In this document: positions 43,859-55,064 of the stretch, one piece after another
Layout of the letters: the number at the start of each line of letters is the position of its first letter
How positions within the stretch are numbered: the first letter of the stretch is position 1
Source of the DNA: Lepraria neglecta
Taxonomy: Eukaryota > Ascomycota > Lecanoromycetes > Lecanorales > Stereocaulaceae
DNA length: 64,000 nucleotides
NCBI GenBank assembly: GCA_033220425.1
Contig: CM065653.1
Location: 930,001-994,000 of the forward strand
Direction of reading: 5' to 3'
Translations under genes and position numbers: made by a program
Notes under the pieces: model-generated
The model's database searches: none
What the model was told of the DNA's origin: nothing
What the model saw: only the letters and a program-made list of their open reading frames with translations

Positions 43859-44928
43859 ATGGCTAATCATCGCAGTGATCTACACAATGCTTCATCACTA
43901 ATACTCAAGCTACCCCTGAAGCTAAGTAACATCGTTTACAAAGAAGTCTGTGGCGGCCTCCTCCTCCATATCAACCCAGAAGACGGAAGGAACGTCACCT
44001 TCACCCACCACATCTACTATGCTATTCTTTCCGAGAAAGATGCCGAAACCCACTTTCAAAATGAGACCAACCATCCGTGGTATGCTCCGAACATTGAGGA
44101 CCGTCACAGGGCCTGCGGTAGAGCAACATGGCACTCATGGTAGGCTCGGTGGGCTACATTTATAGATGACTAACCCGAAGCATAGCTAACATCCCTTAAC
44201 TTGAGCTTTCTGAGAACCTGCCGTCAGATCTATTGGGAAGCCCGCCAACTCCCATACTCCACGAACACGTTCTCCTTCGATAGCGCCCACGTCCTTCATC
44301 TCCGCGCTTGTACGAAAAGGCAACCAGGGCTTGCATAATCACTTAGCAATCCGGAGTCTACATCTTCGCATCGCAGAAGACAATTGGCGTAATACAGACT
44401 GGGCACTACGCTGTACCAATCGGCTCAAAGGTCTACGGCATATTGGTCTTAGCATAGAATACGCCGGCCTATGGGGTCTCAATCCTTACTATCCCCAAAC
44501 TCCAGCACAATACGAAGTCGAGATGAAAGAACGCAAAGTAGGACTCTCGTGGACTGGGAAGGCACCGTACAGGCAAGAATGGTTGTACAACGTCTTGAAT
44601 GTCAGAAAATTGCCTCTTCAGAGCGCGACTGTTGTTAATAGTGATTTTAAAGCTGAGCGTTGCCGTACCTGGACTCCGGCTTCGGGCATACTTTAATATG
44701 AGGTATCGCTAGACCCTTGCTGAAAAGCAGGAATAGGCTCGTTATATCGAAGGCAAGATGCTGCGAAGAGCCGTTGAGGCTGAGACTAAAATACCCGAGG
44801 AAGCGCTGAGAAGAAAGAAGAGGGGTCGGATGTTATTGTCAGGATTGTCTAGACTAAGTCGAAGTGCCGAGGGTTATTCTGGAAATGATGTGTCGACTGA
44901 ATTCAAGGAAGCACGGTAGAGTGTTACT
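43859..44928 (+). pseudogene. DUF7730-like gene, decayed
   Basis: The start 'MANHRSDLHNASSLILKLPL' followed by 'KLSNIVYKEVCGGLLLHI' has the 'LP.(E/K)L.N.IY' pattern of this fungal family. Then 'LSFLRTCRQIYWEARQLPYS' and 'NTFSFDSAH' match its 'CRQIY.EA' core, and 'NHLAIRSLHLRIA' is the next block. These pieces sit in different frames, with at least two frameshifts (about 44300 and 44640). The C-terminal Arg/Lys-rich piece (44758-44928) is preceded by stops in positions where Gln codons would fit. An intron near 44143-44187 could not be placed cleanly. The family has no known function. Confidence 0.5.
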
Positions 44929-45414
44929 CCTTGGTTCCATTAGCCCAGAACGCTCTGCCTGATCACCTTGACGCGATTTGTATCATCCCCACAGCCACCC
45001 GGGATATTAGAAGGACGTGGGTAGGAAATCCCGTTGTTCATAAGTAGCTTTACAAATTCACCACCAGAATTATTTTTTTCTCGCAAATGCTACCGTTGTG
45101 AAGTTGGAGAGAACTTGTTGGAATGCGCAATTCTAGCGCACTCCGAACTGAAAATGTTAAACGTGCTTGTACCAAGGCCAAATGCGTCTATAAGGAACAT
45201 TTCTTTTGATTCATGTACCCTTCCATCACAACATGTGTGTAGCACCACGACAGTGCACTTCTCACATCGCGAGCTTTCCCCATGACACTTCCATCCTCGA
45301 AGATTGTAGTCACCAAGACTTCGTCTGCTAACTATTAACTGTAATACGTCAACATAAGGTATGATGGCTGTTGAGCGCACATTTGATTTTGACATCAAAG
45401 CTCGTAAAAGATAG

Positions 45415-46600
45415 CAAGAGCAACTGATATCAAGGGTGTTTAATTCGGAAAGAAGCCGTGAGGATCAACAAAATGCCGTGTCACAATTGTCTGGTCTCAC
45501 AGCAGATACATGCTCGCTTTGTCTTCAGATCGGCGATGATGCAGAATAAGCGCTCAATCTGTTGGAAAAGGGTCGAGCAACGATAACGGGCTATCTTATT
45601 GACAAACCTAGTGGTTTTTCCGGCTTGGAAGCTGCATACCCTGACCAAGCTGCCCAGTACAACATCTATCAGATGAGAGTCAATAATTTAAGCCGCGAGA
45701 TGAGCGGCTTCAACGAAAGTGGAACAGTCGGAAAACCACATCTAAAGGCAGTCCATGACTTAGAGAATGGTTTGAAAATATTCGGCAACTGCCCGAGTTC
45801 CACCGTTTCTTGTTGGGACCTCCAAAGCGGGAATTCAAGGAGGCCGCAAGGGAGGGACCAATCGCGGTAGTAAACATCACTGATATTCGAGGTGACGCTA
45901 TAATTATTTCGACCTTTACCATTAAGGCAATACGCCTACCTAAATCAAGATCGTCCAAAGCCCGAATGGATCCAACAGAATCTAACATCCTGGAAGATGC
46001 CCCAGGAATGTGGAAAGAAACAAAGACCGTATCTTGACTTCCTCAGATGGCTATGGGCAACGTGCGTAGCACCAATCATCCAGGAGTTGGGATATGGTGA
46101 AAGCCCGAAGCTGCCGCGGATATGGTAGATAGGCGTTGGGATTGCGAGCCTTCTCCCATTCCACGCAGCCGGCAATCATACCCCTGAGTCCACTGAGAAC
46201 ACCTTCAGTCGAGCAATTTCCTCATATGCCCCATCTATCAAGGCCCTCAGATATTCCAGAGAATGTGTTGCACGCTCGGCAAGAAAACAGGGAAGAAAAC
46301 CAAGGCTTCTTATTGTAACAATGCCCACTACCCCTGGTCAAACATCGCTTCCTGGTGTGATTAAGGAAGAGTCAGAAGTGCAAAGTATAATGAAAGACAT
46401 CTGCTCAGTGCAATTACTACCTCATCCCAATGCGACAGAGATATTAAATGGCTTGGAAACATGCGATATCGTCCACTTTGCGTGTGGACTTGTTGTCTCA
46501 ATTCTTCGAATTCCTCCCGAATCTCTCCTCACCCAATTGCTTTTGCAGCTTGTAAACATCCGAGCAAAACAGACCTAGCCCCACCGCGGCCGATATTGAT
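45415..46600 (+). pseudogene. CHAT-domain (caspase-like) protein relic
   Basis: Pieces in order on the plus strand match the end of a fungal TPR-CHAT protein: 'QQNAVSQLSGLTADTCSLCL', 'LLEKGRATITGYLIDKPSG', 'LGPPKREFKEAAREGPIAVV', 'NITDIRGDAIIISTFTIKAI', 'SEVQSIMKDI' and 'ETCDIVHFACG'. The last block is the region of the catalytic His. About six breaks separate the blocks. CHAT proteases are clan CD peptidases; in fungi many look like NLR-associated or self-recognition effectors. The N-terminal TPR part is not seen, so the relic is also truncated on the left. Confidence 0.65.
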
Positions 46601-47467
46601 CATCCAACGGACATTTCCGAGTGCTATTCAGAGTAAAACTGAAGCTTCTGATACTTCATTAACACGCTGTTGCATGAGTTGAGTAACGTCGGGAACGTTG
46701 GGACTGTTGCGCGGCGGAACGAATGTGGTATGACCATGCAGGCGAGACGGAAACTTGCAGGGCGTAGGTCGTAAGAAAATAGAGGCTTTCTCTGGTAAGT
46801 CAATCATGCCTTCAATTCGCCGAGCCTTTCGGAGGTGGAGGGCATTCGTGACAGGCAATGATTACCGGCCTCATAGGATCAACAACAACTTTTATCGGGC
46901 AACTCGCAATATAGCTGCCCATTTCATGACGTTACCATGCCCTGTTTGCAGGAAGCGATGTCTTACGGCGTTCGGGAACGCCCGGATTGAGTTGTGACGC
47001 CGGGGTTGTATGAGGAAATCGATTATCTGGTAAAAGATAGCTAGCAATTGGCCATTCCTTGTTCGTTCCAGACATCCTTCGGTAGCTTGCGTAAATGCCT
47101 TTTCGAGGCTGCCCATCGACCCAAATGCCGCTTTTGGATCACATTTCGAGGTTGAAGAAGAAGATTTCGATAGAAGACAAACAGAAATAGGCTGAAGAGA
47201 TCGAATCAGCTACCGAAGCAGCTGCATCAATATGAGCGCAACTTTTTTTTCCAAATGAGAGAGTTCTAGAGATGTCTAAGTATGATTGAATTACGCAAGA
47301 TGGTATTGTAAAGTGGTGTAACGCCAACTGATCGATCGAAATCCGTCGAAGAAGTTCAGCTGTCTCCCATCTATGGGAGACAGCCCCTCCAGCAACAGCA
47401 CTTCTCGCTCCTCCAAGCCTAATGGAACGCCACCATCATTATGTTCCTTCTGTGTCACTACTCGCCC
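46601..47467. other. Intergenic to the right of the decayed island
   Basis: About 0.9 kb. An 80-codon plus frame (46755-46997) is Arg/Cys rich without recognisable domain. The left end may still belong to the CHAT relic. Nothing else supported. Confidence 0.35.
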
Positions 47468-47971
47468 TCAGACCTTCGCCCTCCCAGTATGCAAACTCCT
47501 ACCCCCTCTCATCATAAAAAACAGCACAACCCCCATAACCCCCGTAACAAGCCAAAGCAACATATTAATCAAATCAATCCACACCGCATTTTTCATGCGC
47601 ATAATGCCCTTGTCCCCCTGCGCATTCGCATGAATATACAGCTTCCCAAAGATCCCAAACACAGCCGTCCACAGCACAAATAGAATCGCGTCCCAGCCGC
47701 AAGCATACCAGAACCTCAACTTTGGTATCACGTAGACGAGAGCTGTGAATGCTGAGAGACTGGCGACTGCGACGGCGTACGCCCATTTCGAGTCGGTGTA
47801 TTTATCTTCTTTATGTGCTTTGTTGAGGTCCTGGCCGTAGAGACCGATGACTGTGATTGCGAAGACGAGTTGGAGGAAGCGGAGGACGAGGTTTAGGATG
47901 AAGAGGGGCATGGGGGTGGATGTGGAGGCGAGGGTTGAGGAGGGTTTCTTGTTAAAGATTGCGAAGGCCAT
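47468..47971 (-). CDS. MARVEL-like four-helix membrane protein
   Basis: Single exon, 167 aa. Four hydrophobic segments in MARVEL order: 'LFILNLVLRFLQLVFAITVI' (with the usual Arg in helix 1), 'WAYAVAVASLSAFTALVYVI', 'WDAILFVLWTAVFGIFGKLY' and 'IDLINMLLWLVTGVMGVVLF'. Short loops contain 'GQDLNKAHKEDKYTDSKW' and 'IHANAQGDKGIMRMKNAVW', both common in fungal MARVEL proteins. The tail is short and basic. Such proteins sit in the plasma membrane or in membrane-apposition sites, and the role of this subgroup is unknown. Confidence 0.82.
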   Translation of the reverse strand: MAFAIFNKKPSSTLASTSTPMPLFILNLVLRFLQLVFAITVIGLYGQDLNKAHKEDKYTDSKWAYAVAVASLSAFTALVYVIPKLRFWYACGWDAILFVLWTAVFGIFGKLYIHANAQGDKGIMRMKNAVWIDLINMLLWLVTGVMGVVLFFMMRGGRSLHTGRAKV

Positions 47972-48598
47972 TTTGTGGAGTTCGTTACTGTGGTTTGGTA
48001 GTTTGTTGGCTTCGATGGCGCTGTGGAGGTTGAGATTTGAAAGGCTTTGTAGAAGAGGAAATCGAGGTGTCGCAGCTGGAATGGACGCTTTATATAATTC
48101 GCGTGTGACAATGGAAAAGCTCCCAAAACAAGAGCAAACTGCTCCGGAACTTCACAAACCCGTGCAACGAACAAAGGTATTTGGAGGGCGCAGTGACCGG
48201 GAGGCTCTGAAACGAACAATAAGACTCTGTGGCGAGGTCAATATCTTTTAAAACGCATGCTGTCACGAAAATGGGAGTTGGTCATGAGATTAATTTCAAG
48301 CCAACGGCGCTCTTGGCGATATGACGCTGGCGGCTTCAGCTTGGACCTGAAAGATATGCGCTAGGATCGTGATTCGTTCGCCTTACTTGCCTCAAACTAT
48401 CAGGTTTATGTACTTATGCAGGGCATATTATTTGCATCATTTTCGTGGACGAGCCCGTTTGAAGTTCTTTAATAGGGCAAAACCTCAGACACTGAAGTCT
48501 CCAAGTGGTGTAGAGACTCGGAAACTGAAGCCAATCATCCAAGTTAAAGGTCACCTGTACATTTCCTTTACGCCTCAAACGCCATGTGGGCAGATGCC
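47972..48598. other. Intergenic, nothing recognised
   Basis: About 630 bp between the MARVEL gene start and the stop of mccA. Holds the MARVEL promoter. No gene seen. Confidence 0.4.
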
Positions 48599-50995
48599 TT
48601 ACTTTACACCTTTCGGCTCTTCGAACTCCACAAGCGCTGTCCCGGCCTTGCACAGATCCTGTTCCCTTGTTAGTTGCAATTTGTCACACAGGTAAAACAT
48701 ACTTACACCTTGTTGATGCACCACTCGAGAAACAACGCCATCTTGCGGACTTCTGATGACCGTTTCCATCTTCATGCTCTCAATAACTACCAGAACTTGA
48801 TCCTTCTTGACATGATCGCCCGCTTTGGCTTCGACTCTCAGGATCTTGCAAGGCATAGGAGCCAGAACGCTGTGTGCGGTGTCTTTGATACCTAAAGCCT
48901 TTTCGATCCATTTCGGCGTTGCACATCGCAATCGGTATTGCTCGCCTTGCTGAAAGAGGGTGAGGTTGCCTTCGTGGTCGATAATTCTGGTCTCAAGTCT
49001 TGTATGTGGAAAGAAGGACGTGACCATGCGGGTTTCTGAATTCCAGCTGCTGGCCACTGAGTGGTAGGTGGTCCCATCAACAGTGGCATCGAAGAGTCCA
49101 GTATTTAGTTGCTTCAATTGAACCGTCTTTTCATCTGCCTCGGCTATGGGATTCGTACTGTTAGCTGTGAAAGTGAAGGAGCGACTTTGCGCTATAGCGA
49201 TGAATCCGGATTGCGGTACTGGAAACGGTTCATGGAGACCTTGCAATGCTACAGCTCCAAGAAAGAAAGACCCTATGGCGGCTTGTGCGTAGACTTCTGA
49301 AGCTATTGGGATCTCTGCGAATAGGTCGTCTTTCTGTTTGTTGATAAAGCCCGTCTCTACATCGCCTGCCAAGAACGCTGGGTTGTTACAGACTCTCTTG
49401 AGGAATTCCACATTGGTGATGAGTCCGGCGATCTCATACTTTTCCAGAGCGGAATGCAGCTTCTGTATGGCGATCATTCTTGTAGGACCTTGGACGATTA
49501 ACTTCGCTATCATTGGGTCGTAATGAGCTGACACTTCATCACCAGCAATGAAGCCAGCATCGATGCGTACGGTGTCTGATGTTGGAGGCGTTTGCATGTG
49601 AATCAAGTGGCCCGAATCAGGAATGAAGTCCCTACATACAATTAGCGAGAACACCGTCGGTATTACTATCGGACGCTGACATGTCAGGATTCTCAGCGTA
49701 TATCCTGGCTTCAATAGCGTGACCTCTCTCTACCATCCTTGCTTCGATCTCGGCTTGGGTGAGTGGAAGCTTGCCTCCTTCAGCAACTATGATCTGCCAC
49801 CGCACGAGGTCCTCGCCAGTCACCATCTCGGTCACAGGATGCTCTACCTGCAGTCGGGTGTTCATTTCCATGAAGAAGAATTCGCCCGTCTCATTGTCGA
49901 AGATGAACTCAACTGTACCTGCTCCTTCGTAACGAACGGCCAAAGCCGCAGCACGCGCCTTCTCCCAAATATCCTGACGGACTGCTTCGTCAAGATTAGG
50001 TGCAGGTGACTCTTCCAAGATTTTTTGATGTCGTCGCTGAATACTGCAGTCCCGCTCACCCAGAGCAACGCAGTTACCATGCTTGTCTGCGAAGATCTGG
50101 ACTTCGATATGTCGAGGCGTTGTTATGTATTTTTCAACCAGCATAATATCGTCACTAAATGAACTCATGGCTTCAGACTTTGCAGATCTCAACTGATCAT
50201 TGAAGACGTCTTCTGTCATTGCAATACGCATGCCCTTACCACCGCCGCCTTTCACGGCTTTCAGTAGCACTGGAAAGCCAATCTTAGCTGCCTCTGATTT
50301 GAGGAAGTCTGGATCTTGGTTGCTGCCATGGTAGCCGGGGATGCAAGGGACACCCGCTTCCGTCATGATCTCTTTCGATCGACTACAATCGCTTAGATAG
50401 ATGCAGATGCGAAATGCAGACATTCAGAATACCTTTTGTTGCCCATTGCTTCCATTGCTTGCCATGGCGGCCCAATGAAGACAAGTCCCGCTTCTGTACA
50501 TTTCCGAGCGAAAGCAGAGTTCTCACTCAGCTAGAAGGTTCTCAGTCTCTTTCGAGGCAGAACAAGATTGTCCGGTAAACATACGAAGCCATATCCGGGA
50601 TGGATGCCTACGCAGCCCTGCTGTTTAGCAGCTTTGATAATCTTATCGCCATCAAGATACGCCGAAGGATGTACCAGATTGACGGCAAACGGAGAGCTTA
50701 ATGCGTGCTGTGATTTTGCATCCGGATCTGTATAGATCGTGGTGGTCTTGATGCCACACTGAGAAGCAGTCTTGCCAACACGTCTTGGATATCTCAGCAT
50801 GAAATAGCCATGAAGAAAGGGGAGGACTGACAGAGCTATCTCCCCGCGATTGGCTATTAAGATTGACGTCAATGGCTGACTTGGAGTCGAGGCCTGAGCA
50901 CTTGGTACGGAGGTGTATCTTCTTCTTGAAAGAGAAACATGATGAGAAGAGATACCCGAAAGGCTAGGGTAACGGACAGAACGGCGAAGAGACAT
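48599..50995 (-). CDS. mccA: 3-methylcrotonyl-CoA carboxylase, biotin-carrying alpha subunit
   Basis: Six exons, complement(48599..48658, 48707..49631, 49681..50382, 50433..50530, 50585..50783, 50832..50995), 715 aa; all five introns 48-54 bp. A Ser/Arg-rich mitochondrial presequence (about 40 residues) precedes '[18 protein letters not shown]', the biotin carboxylase N-domain. '[16 protein letters not shown]' is the ATP-grasp Gly loop, '[18 protein letters not shown]' and '[19 protein letters not shown]' are the active site. '[16 protein letters not shown]' near residue 674 holds the biotinyl Lys. The enzyme fixes CO2 onto 3-methylcrotonyl-CoA in leucine breakdown, in the mitochondrial matrix with the beta subunit, which is not in the window. 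The last 48-bp intron is stop-free and a multiple of three. Confidence 0.95.
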
Positions 50996-51490
50996 AGCAG
51001 GCTTCTAGGCGCAGGGAAAGACGGTACATAGCAGTAGGCATATGGAATAAGCGAAAAGCATACAACACAGGTTGATATGTAGCAGTCTTTGTAGGGATGA
51101 AATCTGGGGAAGGGAAGTACCGCCGCCCGCTGCTAGCCGAGGCAGGCAACCTCGACTCGAATCGTCAATTGACGGTGCGTTCGCAAGCGCGTGTTGAAAG
51201 AAAGCTTGCTGCGTGACAGAAAGTCACTATGGAATCCCTTTGCAGAACAACATCAAGACTTCGACTGCCAAAACCTCCAGGTCCAGACTTATGGGACCTG
51301 CAGGTTCGCGCTTTCTCCCAATGGTGGAAAGCGTCTAGTATTACTCCTTGCAGGACCCTCCTCTCACCGCCTCACGAAGCATCCTCCACACCCCGCCTTC
51401 GTCATCCTCGAAGAGCCTCGTAGTCAGAAGCCCTCCAAAATCTCGTTTACCGTCCTCGACACCAAGGCCTGCACGCCGGAAACCGCTCCA
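50996..51490. promoter_or_regulatory. Shared upstream region of mccA and the basic nuclear protein gene
   Basis: About 495 bp between divergent start codons. The right 300 bp are open in frame with the nuclear protein but contain no in-frame ATG, so I take them as 5' leader. No factor site is claimed. Confidence 0.4.
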
Positions 51491-52703
51491 ATGTCAGATC
51501 AAGATTTCTTCTATGATGAAGATGAATACTATGTCGACCCCTACAACGAAGCAGTAAGTCGAAGCATTCTACAATCTCTACATTTCTTTCCCATCTGTGC
51601 TGACACTTGCTTTCCAGGAGGACTTGGCTCCACACACCGTACACTCGCCCGTCTGGATAGACTATGAACCAGACTGGGATACAGTATCGGTACCAAGTGA
51701 TTGGGAATACTACTCTGACGACTACTGGGACCATGACTCACCGAAGACCTCGTCGAAGAAGAGAAAAAGAACGTCCCAAGACGAGGAAACTGCCGCCGGT
51801 ACCAACGGTGTCGAGGAGGGTGCAAGGAGGAAACGAAAGAAGCTGGATTCGGACAAGAGGATACCAAAGCTCTTGTTAGGCGAACTCAGCCTCCCTTGCT
51901 CGGCAGTGATTTGGAAATCGAAGAGCGAGATCTTCAAGTCTTTTGAAGGACCAACAATCATTGGGGGTTCAGGGGAGAAAATCTCCCTTCTCGGAGACTG
52001 GAGGGAACGATTCCAGTACAAACCCAAACCTACATCTTCCCAATCCAAGCCAAAGGCCATACAACGGAAGGGCAGTCAACAAGCTCTCGCCGTTGTTGTC
52101 GATAATGATTCTCCGGCTCCAGACACATACCACACTAGCATGCCACCACCGACAACACTTGAGAATGCTCAAGGCCTGCCGTCAAGGAATAGGGTCCCCC
52201 AGTCTCCTACTGCACAAAAAGCCCAGGCAACGAATGGCATGGATGGAGCGAATGTGTCCCAAGACGAGTTGGCGCGAAATCTCAAGCCCAGCAAGCTATT
52301 GAACAAAGCAACAACAAATGAGCGGAAAAGGAAAGCAAACAACCAGCCCAGTAGCGACGCGATAGAAGAACCGCCTGCGAAGACACCGCCTGGAAGGCCT
52401 AAAAAGCAGAAGACCGCGAACATAAACAGCCAAAAGGAGAACCAGCCGCTTGCCACCAGAGCAAACGGAGTTGTATCAACTAGCAAAAAGCGCCAAGTTG
52501 ATGATTCAGACGACCAGCCTCTCACCAGCAGGACAAACGGAGTTGCATCAGCTCGAAAACGAAAAGCGGAGGCTTCGGAGGACGAATTAGCTATGCCTCC
52601 ACCAAAACGGAACGGCTTTTCTAAGAAGGGAGGAAAGGCCGACACTGCTGCTGCTGCGAAAGAACCCTCGACACGGAGGAGCACACGCAGAACGCGTGGG
52701 TGA
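51491..52703 (+). CDS. Basic, disordered nuclear-type protein
   Basis: Two exons, join(51491..51553, 51618..52703), 382 aa; the 64-bp intron is phase 0 (GTAAGT..TTCCAG). The first ATG in frame is used. The N-terminus is acidic and aromatic ('MSDQDFFYDEDEYYVDPYNE', 'WIDYEPDWDTVSVPSDWEYY'). A Lys/Arg nuclear signal ('SSKKRKR'), a short folded part ('KLLLGELSLPCSAVIWKSKS') and a long Lys/Ser/Pro tail follow, with an AT-hook-like 'PPGRPKKQK'. Two copies of a unit of about 25 residues around 'QPL(A/T)(T/S)R.NGV' lie near residues 290-340. It ends 'RRSTRRTRG'. Chromatin association is likely, but family and role are not recognised. It lies between mccA and ivdA. Confidence 0.72.
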
Positions 52704-52941
52704 TTGCAAAATGGCTTCAAAGCAATTTTACTGGCAATTTGCTCTGCGAGGCCCTTGCTTCTCGCTTTCCAGCTCATCCCCAGCTCAAACAGGGCAGTTC
52801 TGTAAATATCTTAATCACCGCATGCTCATAGCTCATGGCTCATAGCCTATAACCCATAATGCATGCAACTCCATTCCAATGCCAATCTGTCTCCCATATC
52901 CTTCGTAATAAGATCAATCCATTCTTATTACCCACACCATC

Positions 52942-54511
52942 CTACCTACCTGCATACTCCTTATTAAAAGCCCTCCCAATAACCACCCTCCTAACCTCAC
53001 TCGTCCCCGCCCCAATCTCATAAAGTTTCGCATCTCTCAACAATCTCCCTGCAGGCACCTCATTTACATATCCCATTCCTCCCATCAGTTGAATCGCATC
53101 AAGCGCACACTCCGTCGCTCGTTCCGCCGCATATAATATAGCCCCTGCGCAATCTTTCGTGTTTGGTCTGTTATCAGGATCGGCGTGGGCGGCATCGAGA
53201 GCGGCAGCCACGCTGTAGGTGTAGGCGGATGAGGCGCGGTATTTGGTGTACATGTCTGCGAGTTTGGCTTGGATGAGTTGGTTGTGCGCTATGGGGGTGG
53301 AGAATTGGCGGCGGTTGTGGGTGTAGGGGAGGGTGAGGGCGAGGGCGGAGGCCATGATGCTGTTGAACCACTTGTCAGCCGACTTTCTTGCTATTGAGTG
53401 GGGGTTTGGGAGTAGTGCACCCTAATGGTCCGGCACTGAGCACAAGCCTCTCGATGTCCAGTCCTTCCATCAGGACTCGGACACCGTGGTTTAACTCGCC
53501 GAGCATGTTCTCTCGTGGGACAAAGACGTCCTCGAAGACGAGTTCGCCGGTGTTGGAGCCGCGCATTCCTAGCTTGTCTAGCTTTCGGGCACAGGAGAAG
53601 CCTTTCGATGTGCAGTCCACGATGAAAGCCGTGATGCCTTTTGAGCCCTTGTCTGGTTCTGTTTTGGCGTAGACGACTAGGTGGTCTGCGTCTGGACCCT
53701 AGAGGTATTCTTCAGCCGCGTCTCCCTCCCTAGAGTGAAGTCGTAAAAGCTCACATTCGTAATCCACATCTTAGTGCCATTAAGCACATATCCTCCATCC
53801 ACAGCTTTCGCGGTCGTCTTCATACTGACGACATCCGAGCCAGCCGAATGCTCAGACATAGCTAATGCTCCAATCATTTGTCCTGATATTAAGCCTGGGA
53901 GGAACCTCTCTTTCTGATCCTTGTTTCCGTTCAGGCATAGCTGGTTGATACAGAGTTGCGAGTGTGCGGCGTAGGAGAGTCCGATACTGCCTGAGGAGGT
54001 GAGAGACTGACAGTTTCGGAGTAGGGAACCGTATGCGAACCTGAAGCTTTACTGATCTCTTCCATCACTATGCAATGGGCTTGATATCCCATTGCCAGCC
54101 CTCCATAGTCCTCGTCTGCTGTGATACCCAGGAAGCTGACAGATCATGAGCCCCTCTTCGATATCAAGATCCTGGCAATATGTACCCTGCTTCTCCGAAC
54201 TTCTTCCACATCTCCGCTGGGAATTCATTCTCGCGGTCTGTTTTTGCCGCGACTTCTTCCGGGATCTCTCTTCCTATACTATATCAATCACCATATATGT
54301 TTCCATTCTTTTGGTATAGGGGCTCACTCGTAAACTCTTGCACACGGTCTCTTAGCTCCGTAAGATCTTCAGCGGTAGGGGGGACGAATCCCTGGGGATG
54401 CTTTGTCGAAGCTGCCCGCTTAATGTTCAATTGGAGAGGTCTTGGCCGCGAACGTCCAATCTGACGAATTGTGTTTGTGAGTACTCGGGATACATGAGGG
54501 GCAGACATCAT
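52942..54511 (-). CDS. ivdA: Isovaleryl-CoA dehydrogenase, mitochondrial
   Basis: Six exons, complement(52942..53359, 53421..53698, 53755..53990, 54041..54135, 54186..54273, 54328..54511), 432 aa, five introns of 50-61 bp. A presequence ('[20 protein letters not shown]') leads into the acyl-CoA dehydrogenase fold: '[20 protein letters not shown]', '[20 protein letters not shown]', '[18 protein letters not shown]' (FAD/substrate site), '[16 protein letters not shown]' and '[17 protein letters not shown]'. The catalytic Glu, at about residue 284, is where isovaleryl-CoA dehydrogenases have it. '[20 protein letters not shown]' is the C-terminal signature. It oxidises isovaleryl-CoA to 3-methylcrotonyl-CoA, the substrate of the nearby mccA product, passing electrons to ETF. 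Confidence 0.95.
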
Positions 54512-55064
54512 GAATGAAAGGGCAGTCTGGAATTAATCAAAGGTGCTTGAGGTATGAGAGGAGAAGGTGAGTTCTCGGGCTCGGTTTGCGTCGGCATCCC
54601 TACTCCGCACAACCCATCAGACCAAATGGTTGAGTATGTTGACAAAGATTCCTTTTCAAAGCTTGGATTTAATGCTTATCATTGGGTTATTAAAACTGCT
54701 TTATATAAACCGCTCCAAGAAAAGCGCCATCGCTGGTCAACAGTACGCCGCAAATAATCGTTAGTCTTTCTGTCTCGCTTCATCACCGAGTATTGGTGAA
54801 TGCCCTCCATGATTGACCATGCGAGTATCCGGTGTGAGGCTTCTCAACGCTATGCTTGAGCATCCTCTCCTATCCATCAAATTTTGGGCACGGTTTTGCG
54901 CGGCTAAGCTGTCCCTTCGCTCGTATCGACATTGCACGACCTGCGTTGCGATAGATTGAGGTATACTGGCGGTGAAAGCCTACCTTCATTCCTCGGCCCA
55001 AGTGCACGCCGTGACGATCCAGAACCTAGGGCGTGTTCATGTTGGAGAATTTTTCAGGCATTCT
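54512..55064. other. Upstream of ivdA, nothing recognised
   Basis: About 550 bp containing the ivdA promoter and the 3' end of the next minus-strand gene. Open frames here lack domains. Confidence 0.4.

Noticed and set aside
46755-46997. 80-codon Cys-containing frame considered as a zinc-finger relic
   Set aside because: A single 'CPVCRKRC' cluster without partners. Not enough to call a domain.
51191-51490. N-terminal extension of the basic nuclear protein
   Set aside because: The frame is open upstream but holds no ATG before 51491, and its composition differs from the protein.
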